Source of the DNA: Mariprofundus sp. EBB-1
GTDB lineage: Bacteria; Pseudomonadota; Zetaproteobacteria; Mariprofundales; Mariprofundaceae
Length of the DNA: 64,000 nt
Assembly: GCF_003665155.1 (NCBI RefSeq)
Contig: NZ_RCFQ01000002.1
Coordinates: forward strand, 1-64,000
Direction: 5' to 3'
Shown here: positions 26,474 to 34,172 of the stretch, piece after piece
How the letters are laid out: each line of letters starts with the position of its first letter
Numbering within the stretch: position 1 is the first letter of the stretch
Position numbers and translations under genes: made by a program
The notes under the pieces: generated by a model
Databases searched by the model: none
What the model was told of the DNA's origin: nothing
What the model saw: the letters and a program-made list of their open reading frames with translations, nothing else

Positions 26474-28171
26474 TCATTCATCGTATACCGTGCTCTGACA
26501 TAATGTCTGTAGCTGACTCAATGGCTGTTCATAATGTTGCCATAGACCGATGGAACGAGCAGAGAGTGGTTTGCGAACCTGAATAGCACTGGCTGTTTGT
26601 ACCGGGTGCGTGGCGTGTTGAAAATGCATGCATGATTCATTCCAGTTCAGGGTACAGGCATGCAATAAAGCACGCGTCTGCTCCTCCTGATGCTCTACCA
26701 ATTGTTCATAAGTCATATTATAAAGTGTATTGTGTGGTAGCACCTTAGCCCAGTGCTGCATCAGACGCTGATAGGCTGCGTAATAATGTTTCAGCTCAGA
26801 CAGATCAAAAGCGTAGCCGAAATGTGCGCCCTGTAGATTGTTTTTGTAAATGGATAAGCAGGTATCCAGCGGGTGACGTTGCAAATGTATGAAACAGGCT
26901 TGCGGCAGAGCCCGGTGAATCAAGCCTATAAGATTGATGTGACTTAAGGTTTTATCACAAACGCATGTCTTGGAGCCAACGTTTTCTTTGATGCGTTCTA
27001 AATAATTTTCTCCGATTGCTGAACAGAGGTGATCAGGCAGCGTGTTGAGTGCTGCTGCTGACAATGTTGAACCTACAGTATCGTATATGGCTGCTTGCAT
27101 GTGGCCATTTTCACCCAGCGTGCTGACATCAGGGTGAGCCGCCAATATTTGTTCAACCAGTGTTGTGCCTGATCTGGGCATACCGACAACAAACAGGCAA
27201 GTGGGGTGAGCGGGGTGCTCTTGTCGCTGATGTGCTATTTCGCTGAAATCGCCCTGTATAAGCTGATCAATGTCTGCAATCGCGCCCGCGGTGTCAAAAT
27301 CACTGTGTTGATGGCGGATGGTGTTGGCATCTTGAAGTAAGGAGAAGGCTTTATTGTAATGGCCCAGATCATCTTCTACTTTGGCCAGGGCGAATGATAT
27401 TTTCATGTCTGTGTCGCTGCCTTTCGGGCATTGTTGTTTTATCTGCTGCATGATTTCAATATCATTATTTGATGCTTCATAATGCTGTAAGTCCACACGC
27501 ATTAGCCAGGCGTCACCATGGTAGGGGTTAATTTGAAGTGTGTGCTGGATGTGTTGGCGGGCTACTTCCAGTGCTCCCTGCTCTACCGCTAACAGAGCTA
27601 ATCCATAATGTGCATCGCTATTGTTGGTGTCGCGCGCAATAATCGCTTCCAGATGAAGGCGTCCTGCATCATGATGATTTAATGCGTGGCAGGCTTGAAA
27701 TAGTCCCATGCGTATGGAGCTGTCACCAGGGTTTCTTTTTTGGATTTTTTCCAGCACAGCAAGTGCTTCTTGATGTTGATCTTGTGCCATCAACGCACCA
27801 GCCAGACCTAAATGTGAGGCGATGTCATGGGTGTCTATTGTGAGTGCATGCCGATAGCTTTTCATGGCTGAAGCTATGTCCCCTTTTTGTAGCTGCAGGT
27901 TGCCTAAGCTGGCCAGAAAGTGCGCACGCTTTGGCGCGGCATCAATGGCTTGCTGTATGCGTGTCAACGCCTCTTCGATATCTCCGTTTTGCATGGCCAG
28001 GTGACCACGCAGGTGCAAGGTGTCGGGATGTTGTGGGTATATGGCTTCGATCTCATCACATGCTTTCATGCATTGTGATGGGTTTCTCTGTTGCAGGGCT
28101 TCACCTGCCATCGCCAGCAGTTGAGATATTTTTCTTTTTTTGTTGTTGGAAAGCTTGATGGGCTTGGCCAT
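26474..28171 (-). CDS. Tetratricopeptide-sulfotransferase family protein
   Basis: About 565 residues. The first 270 are tandem TPR units (repeats of the type DALHLRGHLAMQNGDIEEAL). The rest is a sulfotransferase-like domain beginning FVVGMPRSGTTLVEQILAAHP, the loop that binds the 5'-phosphosulfate of PAPS. The start ATG 28171 follows AGGAG by seven bases; an in-frame ATG at 28222 lacks such a site. Bacterial TPR-sulfotransferases are poorly characterised; the acceptor is unknown. It is convergent with phoR, 9 bases apart, and belongs to no obvious operon. Confidence 0.85.
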   Translation of the reverse strand: MAKPIKLSNNKKRKISQLLAMAGEALQQRNPSQCMKACDEIEAIYPQHPDTLHLRGHLAMQNGDIEEALTRIQQAIDAAPKRAHFLASLGNLQLQKGDIASAMKSYRHALTIDTHDIASHLGLAGALMAQDQHQEALAVLEKIQKRNPGDSSIRMGLFQACHALNHHDAGRLHLEAIIARDTNNSDAHYGLALLAVEQGALEVARQHIQHTLQINPYHGDAWLMRVDLQHYEASNNDIEIMQQIKQQCPKGSDTDMKISFALAKVEDDLGHYNKAFSLLQDANTIRHQHSDFDTAGAIADIDQLIQGDFSEIAHQRQEHPAHPTCLFVVGMPRSGTTLVEQILAAHPDVSTLGENGHMQAAIYDTVGSTLSAAALNTLPDHLCSAIGENYLERIKENVGSKTCVCDKTLSHINLIGLIHRALPQACFIHLQRHPLDTCLSIYKNNLQGAHFGYAFDLSELKHYYAAYQRLMQHWAKVLPHNTLYNMTYEQLVEHQEEQTRALLHACTLNWNESCMHFQHATHPVQTASAIQVRKPLSARSIGLWQHYEQPLSQLQTLCQSTVYDE

Positions 28172-28301
28172 GCACGACTCCTGAGAGGGGGATGAAGCAA
28201 GCATAACTGTGTTGGATGTCATGTAATACTGCTAAGTGATATTGAATACGCGTTGGTGATAGAGAAGTTGGTTTGGAGCGTGTTAATGGTAAAGAGTATT
28301 A

Positions 28302-28334
28302 AAAAAAAGCCGCCTCATTGAAGAGACGGCTTTT
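28302..28334 (-). terminator. Terminator of the carbonic anhydrase gene
   Basis: An imperfect GC-rich stem (AGCCG with CGGCT plus inner pairs) is followed on the minus strand by eight T residues, 30 bases after the stop codon of the gene at 28364. Confidence 0.8.
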
Positions 28335-28363
28335 GTCTTTTTAAACGAATCCAGCTATCAAAC

Positions 28364-29281
28364 TTAGTTGATCTGAGATAGTAGTTTAGGGTTTATTACG
28401 AGATTTCTTACACCGTGCGCATGATTTTCTTCAAAGTCATTGCCTTCGCACCATTTGCCAACTGTTTCGATGTTAACTTTGGCGACCTGAGGGCGAACAC
28501 TCCATGTAACCTGATAGGGAGAACCTTTCTCATTATAACCGGGGCCAGTTGTCGAACCTTCATACTGAACAGGCGTACCAGTATCGCCTGGGATACCTGT
28601 TGCCTGATGCAGGCCATGTACTTTTTTATGCTTGGTTAACTTTTTAAAGCTAGCTGCATGTTTATCATTTACTACGACATAAACCTGAGTCTCAACACGT
28701 AACTGCGGATTTTGCCCTTCGACAGCTTTGTTGAAGCAAGCACCAAGGCTGTGGCCGGGTTTGACCTTAGCTGTTGAGTAAACATAGTGAACTTCAATGG
28801 TGTCGCCGGATTTGAGTGTGCTGTGGGCGCTATCGCATATTTTATGCTTGGTTGGCGCAAGTTCAGCCGGAGTAAGACTGGCTGTATCGAATCTGTAACC
28901 ACTCTGATAGCCCTCGCCATTACCGTTACCTGCATAGATTGAGAACGCTTTAGCTTTGTGCTCTGCATTTTTGTGGAAATGAATGTTACACAGGTTCATT
29001 TCAGTTGATGCAGGAGCTTGACTGAAGATGCGTTTGTTTTTGCCAGCTACAGCATCAATATCACGCGGTGATTGTGGGCCGAAACCTACGCCTTTCGTGC
29101 TTTTTGCCAGTGCTTTGCGCTGTGCTTTAATTACTTTGTCAGCAACAGGGCCCGATGCGTGGTGGCCACCTTCTGCTGTGCCATGCTCACTGCTGTGCCC
29201 ACTGTTATGGCCATGTTCACTGGCCATAAGTGGTGTGGCTAGCAGTGCAGAAGCAGCTAGCGCGATCATTACTCTTTTCAT
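28364..29281 (-). CDS. Putative delta-class carbonic anhydrase, exported
   Basis: A 305-residue secreted protein. The signal peptide (1-20, ending PLMA) is followed by a histidine-rich spacer of about 25 residues. The conserved core opens with NLCNIHFHKNAEHKAKAFS near residue 97. The clustered histidines and cysteine of this block match what I recall of delta-class carbonic anhydrases, first described in the diatom Thalassiosira weissflogii, where His residues bind zinc. Three further cysteines (ICDSA, LGACF, KWCEG) may form disulfides or ligands. A periplasmic enzyme would interconvert CO2 and bicarbonate for carbon fixation. Family assignment is from memory of motifs; activity is inferred. 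Confidence 0.7.
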   Translation of the reverse strand: MKRVMIALAASALLATPLMASEHGHNSGHSSEHGTAEGGHHASGPVADKVIKAQRKALAKSTKGVGFGPQSPRDIDAVAGKNKRIFSQAPASTEMNLCNIHFHKNAEHKAKAFSIYAGNGNGEGYQSGYRFDTASLTPAELAPTKHKICDSAHSTLKSGDTIEVHYVYSTAKVKPGHSLGACFNKAVEGQNPQLRVETQVYVVVNDKHAASFKKLTKHKKVHGLHQATGIPGDTGTPVQYEGSTTGPGYNEKGSPYQVTWSVRPQVAKVNIETVGKWCEGNDFEENHAHGVRNLVINPKLLSQIN

Positions 29282-29328
29282 GTGTTCCTCCCAGAATTAG
29301 TGATCGGATGAATTTCCGATGTGGATAC

Positions 29329-29356
29329 AATATAGTAAAGATTTTAGAATCTGCAA
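29329..29356 (-). promoter_or_regulatory. Promoter of the carbonic anhydrase gene
   Basis: On the minus strand, TTGCAG and TATATT are separated by 16 bases, about 50 bases before the start codon. A six-base inverted repeat (ATCGGA/TCCGAT, 29303-29320) covers the expected start of the transcript and could be an operator. Confidence 0.5.
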
Positions 29357-29398
29357 CTTAGATTTTAATGGAACGACACATTTAAACAGGAGGGCTGG

Positions 29399-29956
29399 AT
29401 GGTTACGCGGCACGATTTGAACAAATATTACCAATGGCTACGTCAATATGGTTATAATGATTCCCACTCGGGCAATATTTCCGGGCGCGATGGTGCCGCG
29501 ATGTGGATTACGCCGACAGGAGCTTGTGCCGACACGCTTGAGCCAAAAGATTTTGTGGCTTGCAGGCTTGCAGATCAGCCGCCTGAAGGGGCATCCGGCG
29601 ATGCTAATCTGCATCTGGCGATTTATCGCCAGAATCACAAAGCACAGGCTATTGTGCATTCGCATTGCCCGCATGCTGTTGCTTTGACGCTGAATGGTGA
29701 AGATTTTGTGCCGTTAGATTTTGAAGGGCAGCTCTATTTTCCTGTAGTGCCGGTGATTACCGTTCCATACGATGTCTATTTTGAGCAAGCGGCTGAGCAG
29801 GTGGCTAAGGTGTTGGTTGATCACCCGATCTGTATTGTGCGTGGTCATGGTGTGTATGCATGGGGTGAAACGTTGAATTTGGCATATAAATGGACCTGTT
29901 CATTGGAAATGTCTGCCAAAACAGCCTTTATTGCCAGGCAGGCGGGGATCTTATGA
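29399..29956 (+). CDS. Class II aldolase/adducin-family protein
   Basis: A 185-residue single-domain protein of the class II aldolase/adducin family. SHSGNISGR near residue 21 is the substrate phosphate region. The zinc ligands appear as HSHCPH at about 87-92 and a third His in RGHGVYAWG near residue 145. Members include L-fuculose-phosphate aldolase and methylthioribulose-phosphate dehydratase; neighbours do not tell which reaction applies. AGGAGG lies upstream of ATG 29399. The stop overlaps the next gene (ATGA). Confidence 0.82.
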   Translation: MVTRHDLNKYYQWLRQYGYNDSHSGNISGRDGAAMWITPTGACADTLEPKDFVACRLADQPPEGASGDANLHLAIYRQNHKAQAIVHSHCPHAVALTLNGEDFVPLDFEGQLYFPVVPVITVPYDVYFEQAAEQVAKVLVDHPICIVRGHGVYAWGETLNLAYKWTCSLEMSAKTAFIARQAGIL

Positions 29957-30327
29957 TTTCTGTCCTGTTGCCAGTGCATGTTGGTTGTGCGCTGGTTTCT
30001 ATCTCCATGTTTGTTTGGCGAGGGGGGGCAATGTGGATAAGACGGCCGATAACACACCCTTTCTTACGTCGAACGCTGCCGGACAGTGTGGATACCCTAT
30101 TTTTATTGACGGGTGTTATGATGGCGTATCTGTTAGGTGTTTCACCGCTTGAAGCTGATTGGCTGGCAGCCAAACTTGTTGGTCTGTTGATATATACTTT
30201 GTTGGGTTTTGTGGCGCTGAGAAGTGGTAATATTGTTGTAAAACGGAGTGGTTTCATCGCCGCACTATGTGTGTTTGCTTATATTGTGGCGGTGGCACAT
30301 GCGCGCAGTCCGTTGCCCTGGGTATAG
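29953..30327 (+). CDS. SirB2-family membrane protein
   Basis: A 124-residue protein with four predicted membrane helices, matching the SirB2 family in length and layout. It has His near the start (VHVGCALVSISMFVWRGG), a central DSVDTLFLLTGVMMAYL, and the C-terminal helix ending AHARSPLPW. SirB2 was named in Salmonella as an invasion regulator region gene, but its molecular function is unknown. The start ATG 29953 is in a four-base overlap with the aldolase gene. Confidence 0.75.
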   Translation: MISVLLPVHVGCALVSISMFVWRGGAMWIRRPITHPFLRRTLPDSVDTLFLLTGVMMAYLLGVSPLEADWLAAKLVGLLIYTLLGFVALRSGNIVVKRSGFIAALCVFAYIVAVAHARSPLPWV

Positions 30328-30361
30328 TGCTACGTTAAATAAAAAATAGTTAGGAGATATG

Positions 30362-30913
30362 ATGGCTTTGGTTGCGTCGATACATGTAAATGCTGGTTGG
30401 GCTTTGCCTGAAATGATGTTGAAAGATGTTGAAGGTAATGCCGTGGCATTGCGAGAACAGCTGGGTGAGAATGGTTTGTTGGTGGCATTTACCTGTAACC
30501 ATTGCCCGTATGCGATTGCTGTTTGGCCGCGGTTGATTCGTCATGCAGCGACATTGAAAGCTATGGGGATCAATACGATTGCCGTGAATCCGAATATTCA
30601 TCCCGGTTATCCAGCTGATGGAGTGATGGCCATGGCTGAAAAAATGAGCGAATGGGCTATCGAATTCCCTTATCTGGCTGATGATGGTCAGGATGTGGCG
30701 CGTGCTTTTGATGCGCAGTGCACACCTGATCTGTATATGTTTGATGGTGAGGGCAAGCTCTATTATCACGGTCGTATTGATGATTACTGGAAGGATGAGA
30801 CAAAAATTACTAATGAAGAGCTGATGCCTGCTGCTGAATTGCTGATTGCAGGGGAGCCTGCCCCACAACCACAACATCCAACGATTGGGTGCTCAATTAA
30901 ATGGTTAGGGTGA
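30362..30913 (+). CDS. Thioredoxin-family (AhpC/TSA-like) protein
   Basis: A thioredoxin-fold protein of about 183 residues. It has FTCNHCPYAIAVWPRL near residue 44, with the Cys-x-x-Cys in CNHC, then IAVNPNIHPGYPADG and CTPDLYMFDGEGKLYYHG, the usual order of the thioredoxin-like DUF/PRX-like1 group. It has no signal peptide, so a cytoplasmic thiol-disulfide role is likely. Two ATGs stand side by side; 30362 is five bases after AGGAG, 30359 only two. Confidence 0.82.
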   Translation: MALVASIHVNAGWALPEMMLKDVEGNAVALREQLGENGLLVAFTCNHCPYAIAVWPRLIRHAATLKAMGINTIAVNPNIHPGYPADGVMAMAEKMSEWAIEFPYLADDGQDVARAFDAQCTPDLYMFDGEGKLYYHGRIDDYWKDETKITNEELMPAAELLIAGEPAPQPQHPTIGCSIKWLG

Positions 30914-31465
30914 TCGCATTAAAATAGCATATATATTTTTAATATGTGGATGAAAATAGAATAGTCAAAAACTTTACCGCAATCCCCAGGGGAGTCTCTC
31001 TTGCGCAAGCGCGCAATTCACCTTCAGGTCGCAGAGTAAGTCCTTATATAACAATGAATAGGGGATTTACTTATCTGAGGTGATCATCACAGCGTTCAGG
31101 TGAATTGTGACCAAGTGAAATGGCTGTGGTGTATAGCAAGAGCGTATTCCTTAGGGGTATAATCACTTGAACTAAAAACCAGGTAAACCATTCGGTCGAT
31201 ACGGTGCACTCCGCCACGGTGTTATCGCTTTTGACAATGACTACAGCCATTTCCTGCAAGGGATGGCTTATTGCGAAGCACTACTGTAACGCTGATACTG
31301 ACAATGTGGTTGTGTGCCTTTGACTTACTCTGCGAAACTTTGCGTACTTTGCGGTTAGTGCTTCTGAATCAGGATGTGAGTATAGGGAGTGTTGATGCGA
31401 TTGTTCTGATAATAGTTCAGATGTTTATTGCTATTTTACAGGCAAGCCTTATGCTTCGCCACGTT
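30914..31465. other. Long intergenic stretch before rimP
   Basis: No convincing gene is visible. The stretch is mostly inverted-repeat element C (30976-31355). A 58-62 codon minus-strand frame (31071-31259) with GCAGGAA before its ATG exists inside the element but shows no recognisable family. An 11-base inverted repeat with one G-T pair (31119-31129 with 31241-31251) encloses it. A terminator follows at 31466. Confidence 0.5.
30976..31355. repeat. Inverted-repeat element, copy C
   Basis: The right end (reversed 31355 back to about 31318) matches the family consensus, ACCGCAAAG then ACGCAAAG then CGCAGAG and TAAGTCAAA. The left end begins ACCGCAA at 30976 but is split by about 45 bases starting TCCCCAGGGG and ending ATTCACCTTC, after which CGCAGAGTAAG resumes. 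A related insert interrupts copy D at the equivalent place. The interior is about 280 bases. Confidence 0.8.
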
Positions 31466-31499
31466 AAAAGTGAGCTGCGGCTCGCTTTTTTTGTTTTTT
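31466..31499 (+). terminator. Intrinsic terminator/attenuator in the rimP leader
   Basis: A ten-pair stem with one G-T pair and a TGCG loop (466-475 with 480-489 of the 31 kb block) is followed by ten bases of almost pure T. It ends 16 bases before the rimP start codon, so no promoter fits between. All rimP-nusA-infB transcription must read through it, which suggests attenuation. Confidence 0.85.
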
Positions 31500-31515
31500 G
31501 AAGGTGGTTAAGGCA

Positions 31516-32016
31516 TTGGAATCAGAAATTGAGTCATTGTTGCAGCCGATTACTGACGAGTTGGGTTTGGATATTCTCAAGGTCACGCTTGGTGGTGGAG
31601 GGCGTAGGCAGACGCTTAAAGTAGTCGTTGATAGAGTTGGTGGTGTGAGTGCAGATAGCTTGACGCGAGTTAGTCGGGGATTGGCTTTGCAGATGGATGC
31701 AGAGGATCTGATTAAAGGCGCGTATCAGTTGGAAGTGACTTCACCGGGGTTGGATTGGCCACTGCAGAGTGCGGCTGATTTCACGCGCTATCAGGATGAA
31801 TGGATCAAAGTCTCTTTTTTGACGGGTACAAGCTGGGAAGGGCGCAATCTCGGGCCTGTGCAGCGAGCAGACGATGACAGTGATACGGATGTCTGCTTTA
31901 GGTTGTTGATTGAAGAGAAAAAAGCCAGAGATAATCATGAAGAGGTGATTTCCATGGCTGAAGTGCAAAAAGTAGTACGGGCTATCAATTGGTCAGAAGT
32001 GTCCCGCCATTCGTAA
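31516..32016 (+). CDS. rimP: Ribosome maturation factor RimP
   Basis: A RimP of about 166 residues with an N-terminal alpha/beta domain and C-terminal SH3-like barrel. Landmarks are SLLQPITDELGLDILKV at the start, LTRVSRGLALQMDAED, and YQLEVTSPGLDWPL near residue 75, the conserved family block. I chose TTG 31516 because AGGTGG lies eight bases upstream and the protein then begins where RimP proteins normally do; upstream TTG and GTG codons overlap the ribosome-binding site. It assists 30S maturation and heads the nusA-infB operon. Confidence 0.92.
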   Translation: MESEIESLLQPITDELGLDILKVTLGGGGRRQTLKVVVDRVGGVSADSLTRVSRGLALQMDAEDLIKGAYQLEVTSPGLDWPLQSAADFTRYQDEWIKVSFLTGTSWEGRNLGPVQRADDDSDTDVCFRLLIEEKKARDNHEEVISMAEVQKVVRAINWSEVSRHS

Positions 32017-32065
32017 TGGTTGATAGCATGTTTATAATAGTAATAAAGGGTGAGAGAATGCAGTC

Positions 32066-33535
32066 ATGAATGTAGAAATGTTACAGGTTGCGGACGCGGT
32101 TGCGCGTGAAAAATCAGTTGAACGTGAGTTGGTGTTGGAAGCGATGGAACAGGCGCTGAAAACAGCTGCACGTAGAACCTATGCTGGTAAAAATGTTGAA
32201 GCTGAAATCGACCGAACAACGGGTGAAATTCGTTTGTGCCATGTGCGCACTGTGGTTGAAGAGGTCGAAGAAGAAGAGAATGACCTGACGCTTGAGCAAG
32301 GTAAGGAACTCGATGCTGAGGCTGAGCTGGGGGCGGAATTCCGCACCTCATTACCACCAATTACATTGGGACGTATTGAAGCGCAAACGGCCAAACAGGT
32401 GATTAATCAGAAGATTCGTGAAGCTGAACGAGATCGTGTGATTGCTGAATACGAACCGCGTGTAGGTGAATTGATCACAGGTATCGTGAAGCGTGTTGAA
32501 CGTGGCAATGTCTATGTTGATCTGGGTCGTGGTGAAGCGGTGATGTACCGTGAAGATCTGTTGCCGCGTGAAACGTTCCGTCAGGGCGATCGTGTACGTG
32601 CATATCTGCGTGAAGTGCGCAATCAGAGTAAAGGCCCGTTGGTATTTGTATCACGTTCTGATGCTGGCATGGTATTGCGTTTGTTTGAGCAGGAAGTGCC
32701 AGAGGTACAAGAAGGTACAGTTGCTATTCAGGCAATTTCCCGTGATCCGGGTTCACGCAGTAAAATTGCGGTGATCTCGACCGATCCTTCTGTTGATCCG
32801 GTTGGTGCATGTGTAGGTATGCGTGGCGCTCGTGTGCAGGCTGTGGTGAATGAGCTACATGGTGAAAAGATCGATATTATTGAGTGGACTGAAGATCCGG
32901 CTGCATTTGTTGTAAATGCGCTGGCTCCGGCAGAAATTGAACGTGTATTGGTGGATGAAGCTTCGAATACCATTGAAGTTGCTGTCAGTGAAGAGAATCT
33001 GGCGATTGCCATTGGCCGTCGTGGTCAGAACGTACGTTTGGCCTCTGAACTATCAGGCTGGAATATTGAGCTGATGAGCAGTGGCGAAGAGAAAGAACGT
33101 CGTTCTGAAGAAGTGGCGAAAGCACGCCTTATTTTCCAGGAAGGTCTGGATGTAGATGAAGATTTCGCTGCTGTATTGGTAGGTGAAGGTTTCTACAGTA
33201 TGGACGAATTGGCATATTGCGCTGTGGAAGATATCTCAGGTATTGAAGGGTTGGACGAAGAAGTGGCGCAAGAGCTGCAGAATCGTGCGCGCAATACCTT
33301 GTTGGATGCTGCTTTGAAACAGGGTAAAGATGAAGGGGAAGCACATATCTCCTTACTTGATCTGACTGGTATGACGCGAGAAGTTGCTGAGCAACTGGCA
33401 GCGCGTGAAATGAGCAGCGTGGATGCATTGGCAGATGCCGCGATAGATGAAATTGAAGATATTGATGGTCTGAGTCGTGAGCAGGCGGAAGCATTGATTA
33501 TTGCTGCCCGTGAAGCTTCTGGTTGGTTTGACTGA
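32066..33535 (+). CDS. nusA: Transcription termination/antitermination factor NusA
   Basis: A 489-residue NusA: an N-terminal RNA-polymerase-binding domain to about 130, an S1 domain at about 133-200 (GELITGIVKRVERGNVYVDLG), two KH domains (CVGMRGARVQAVVNELHGEKIDIIEW and IAIGRRGQNVRLASELSGW), and two C-terminal helix-hairpin-helix acidic repeats (about 365-489). The C-terminal repeats occur in the Proteobacterial form. It controls pausing, termination and antitermination. The terminator in front of rimP makes autoregulation plausible. Confidence 0.97.
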   Translation: MNVEMLQVADAVAREKSVERELVLEAMEQALKTAARRTYAGKNVEAEIDRTTGEIRLCHVRTVVEEVEEEENDLTLEQGKELDAEAELGAEFRTSLPPITLGRIEAQTAKQVINQKIREAERDRVIAEYEPRVGELITGIVKRVERGNVYVDLGRGEAVMYREDLLPRETFRQGDRVRAYLREVRNQSKGPLVFVSRSDAGMVLRLFEQEVPEVQEGTVAIQAISRDPGSRSKIAVISTDPSVDPVGACVGMRGARVQAVVNELHGEKIDIIEWTEDPAAFVVNALAPAEIERVLVDEASNTIEVAVSEENLAIAIGRRGQNVRLASELSGWNIELMSSGEEKERRSEEVAKARLIFQEGLDVDEDFAAVLVGEGFYSMDELAYCAVEDISGIEGLDEEVAQELQNRARNTLLDAALKQGKDEGEAHISLLDLTGMTREVAEQLAAREMSSVDALADAAIDEIEDIDGLSREQAEALIIAAREASGWFD

Positions 33536-33542
33536 GTCTGTG

Positions 33543-34172
33543 ATGAATGACGTTCAGGAAGCTTCCGGGACTCCAATGAGAAGCTGCTTGATTTGTCGTG
33601 AATCAAAAGCAAAACAGGATGTTTTGCGTTTAGTTATAGATGATGAAGGGGTGATCTGGCCGGATTTGCAGCAAAAGGCACCTGGTAGAGGCGTTTATTT
33701 TTGTATGTCGGAAGAGTGTCTTTCGCGCACCAATGATAAACGTTTGCAGGCTTTGAAAGCGAAGTTTTCGGTTTCATTGCCACAGTGGGATGATTTGCAA
33801 CAGCGCATAAGATCCGCTCTACAGCAGCAGTTGAAGCGTATGTTAACGCGTCAACGCTCCTCGGCATCAATAGGCAGGGATGCAGTGATGCATCGACTGT
33901 GGAATAATGCGCCGGTGATGCTGTTGCGGGCGATGGATGCAGGTGATGCTCTGGTTCGTCAGACCGATGATGGATTAGAGAAAAGAGCGCAGGCGGGCAA
34001 GAAGTCATTGCTGGTCAGCGCACCATCCAGGCATTGGTTGGGTGAGATGTTTGACCGTGAAGATGTTGCGATTGTAGCGCTTGATGCTGCTGGACCGACT
34101 GCGGCGATTGTAAAAAAGTTGAATGTATATTGTGTCTGGTATGGACGCATAAAGGTGTTGGGTAATAGATGA
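33543..34172 (+). CDS. YlxR-type RNA-binding protein fused to an L7Ae-like domain
   Basis: About 209 residues. The first 80 are a YlxR/DUF448 domain (RSCLICRESK, LRLVIDDEGVIWPDLQQKAPGRGVYFC). A basic linker follows, then a second domain from about 125 resembling the L7Ae/L30e-like module (AMDAGDALVRQTDDGLEKRAQ, VAIVALDAAGPTAAIVKKL). The same two-domain protein is known between nusA and infB in Alphaproteobacteria. YlxR has been described as an RNase P modulator in Firmicutes; whether that applies here is open. Its stop overlaps the infB start. Confidence 0.85.
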   Translation: MNDVQEASGTPMRSCLICRESKAKQDVLRLVIDDEGVIWPDLQQKAPGRGVYFCMSEECLSRTNDKRLQALKAKFSVSLPQWDDLQQRIRSALQQQLKRMLTRQRSSASIGRDAVMHRLWNNAPVMLLRAMDAGDALVRQTDDGLEKRAQAGKKSLLVSAPSRHWLGEMFDREDVAIVALDAAGPTAAIVKKLNVYCVWYGRIKVLGNR

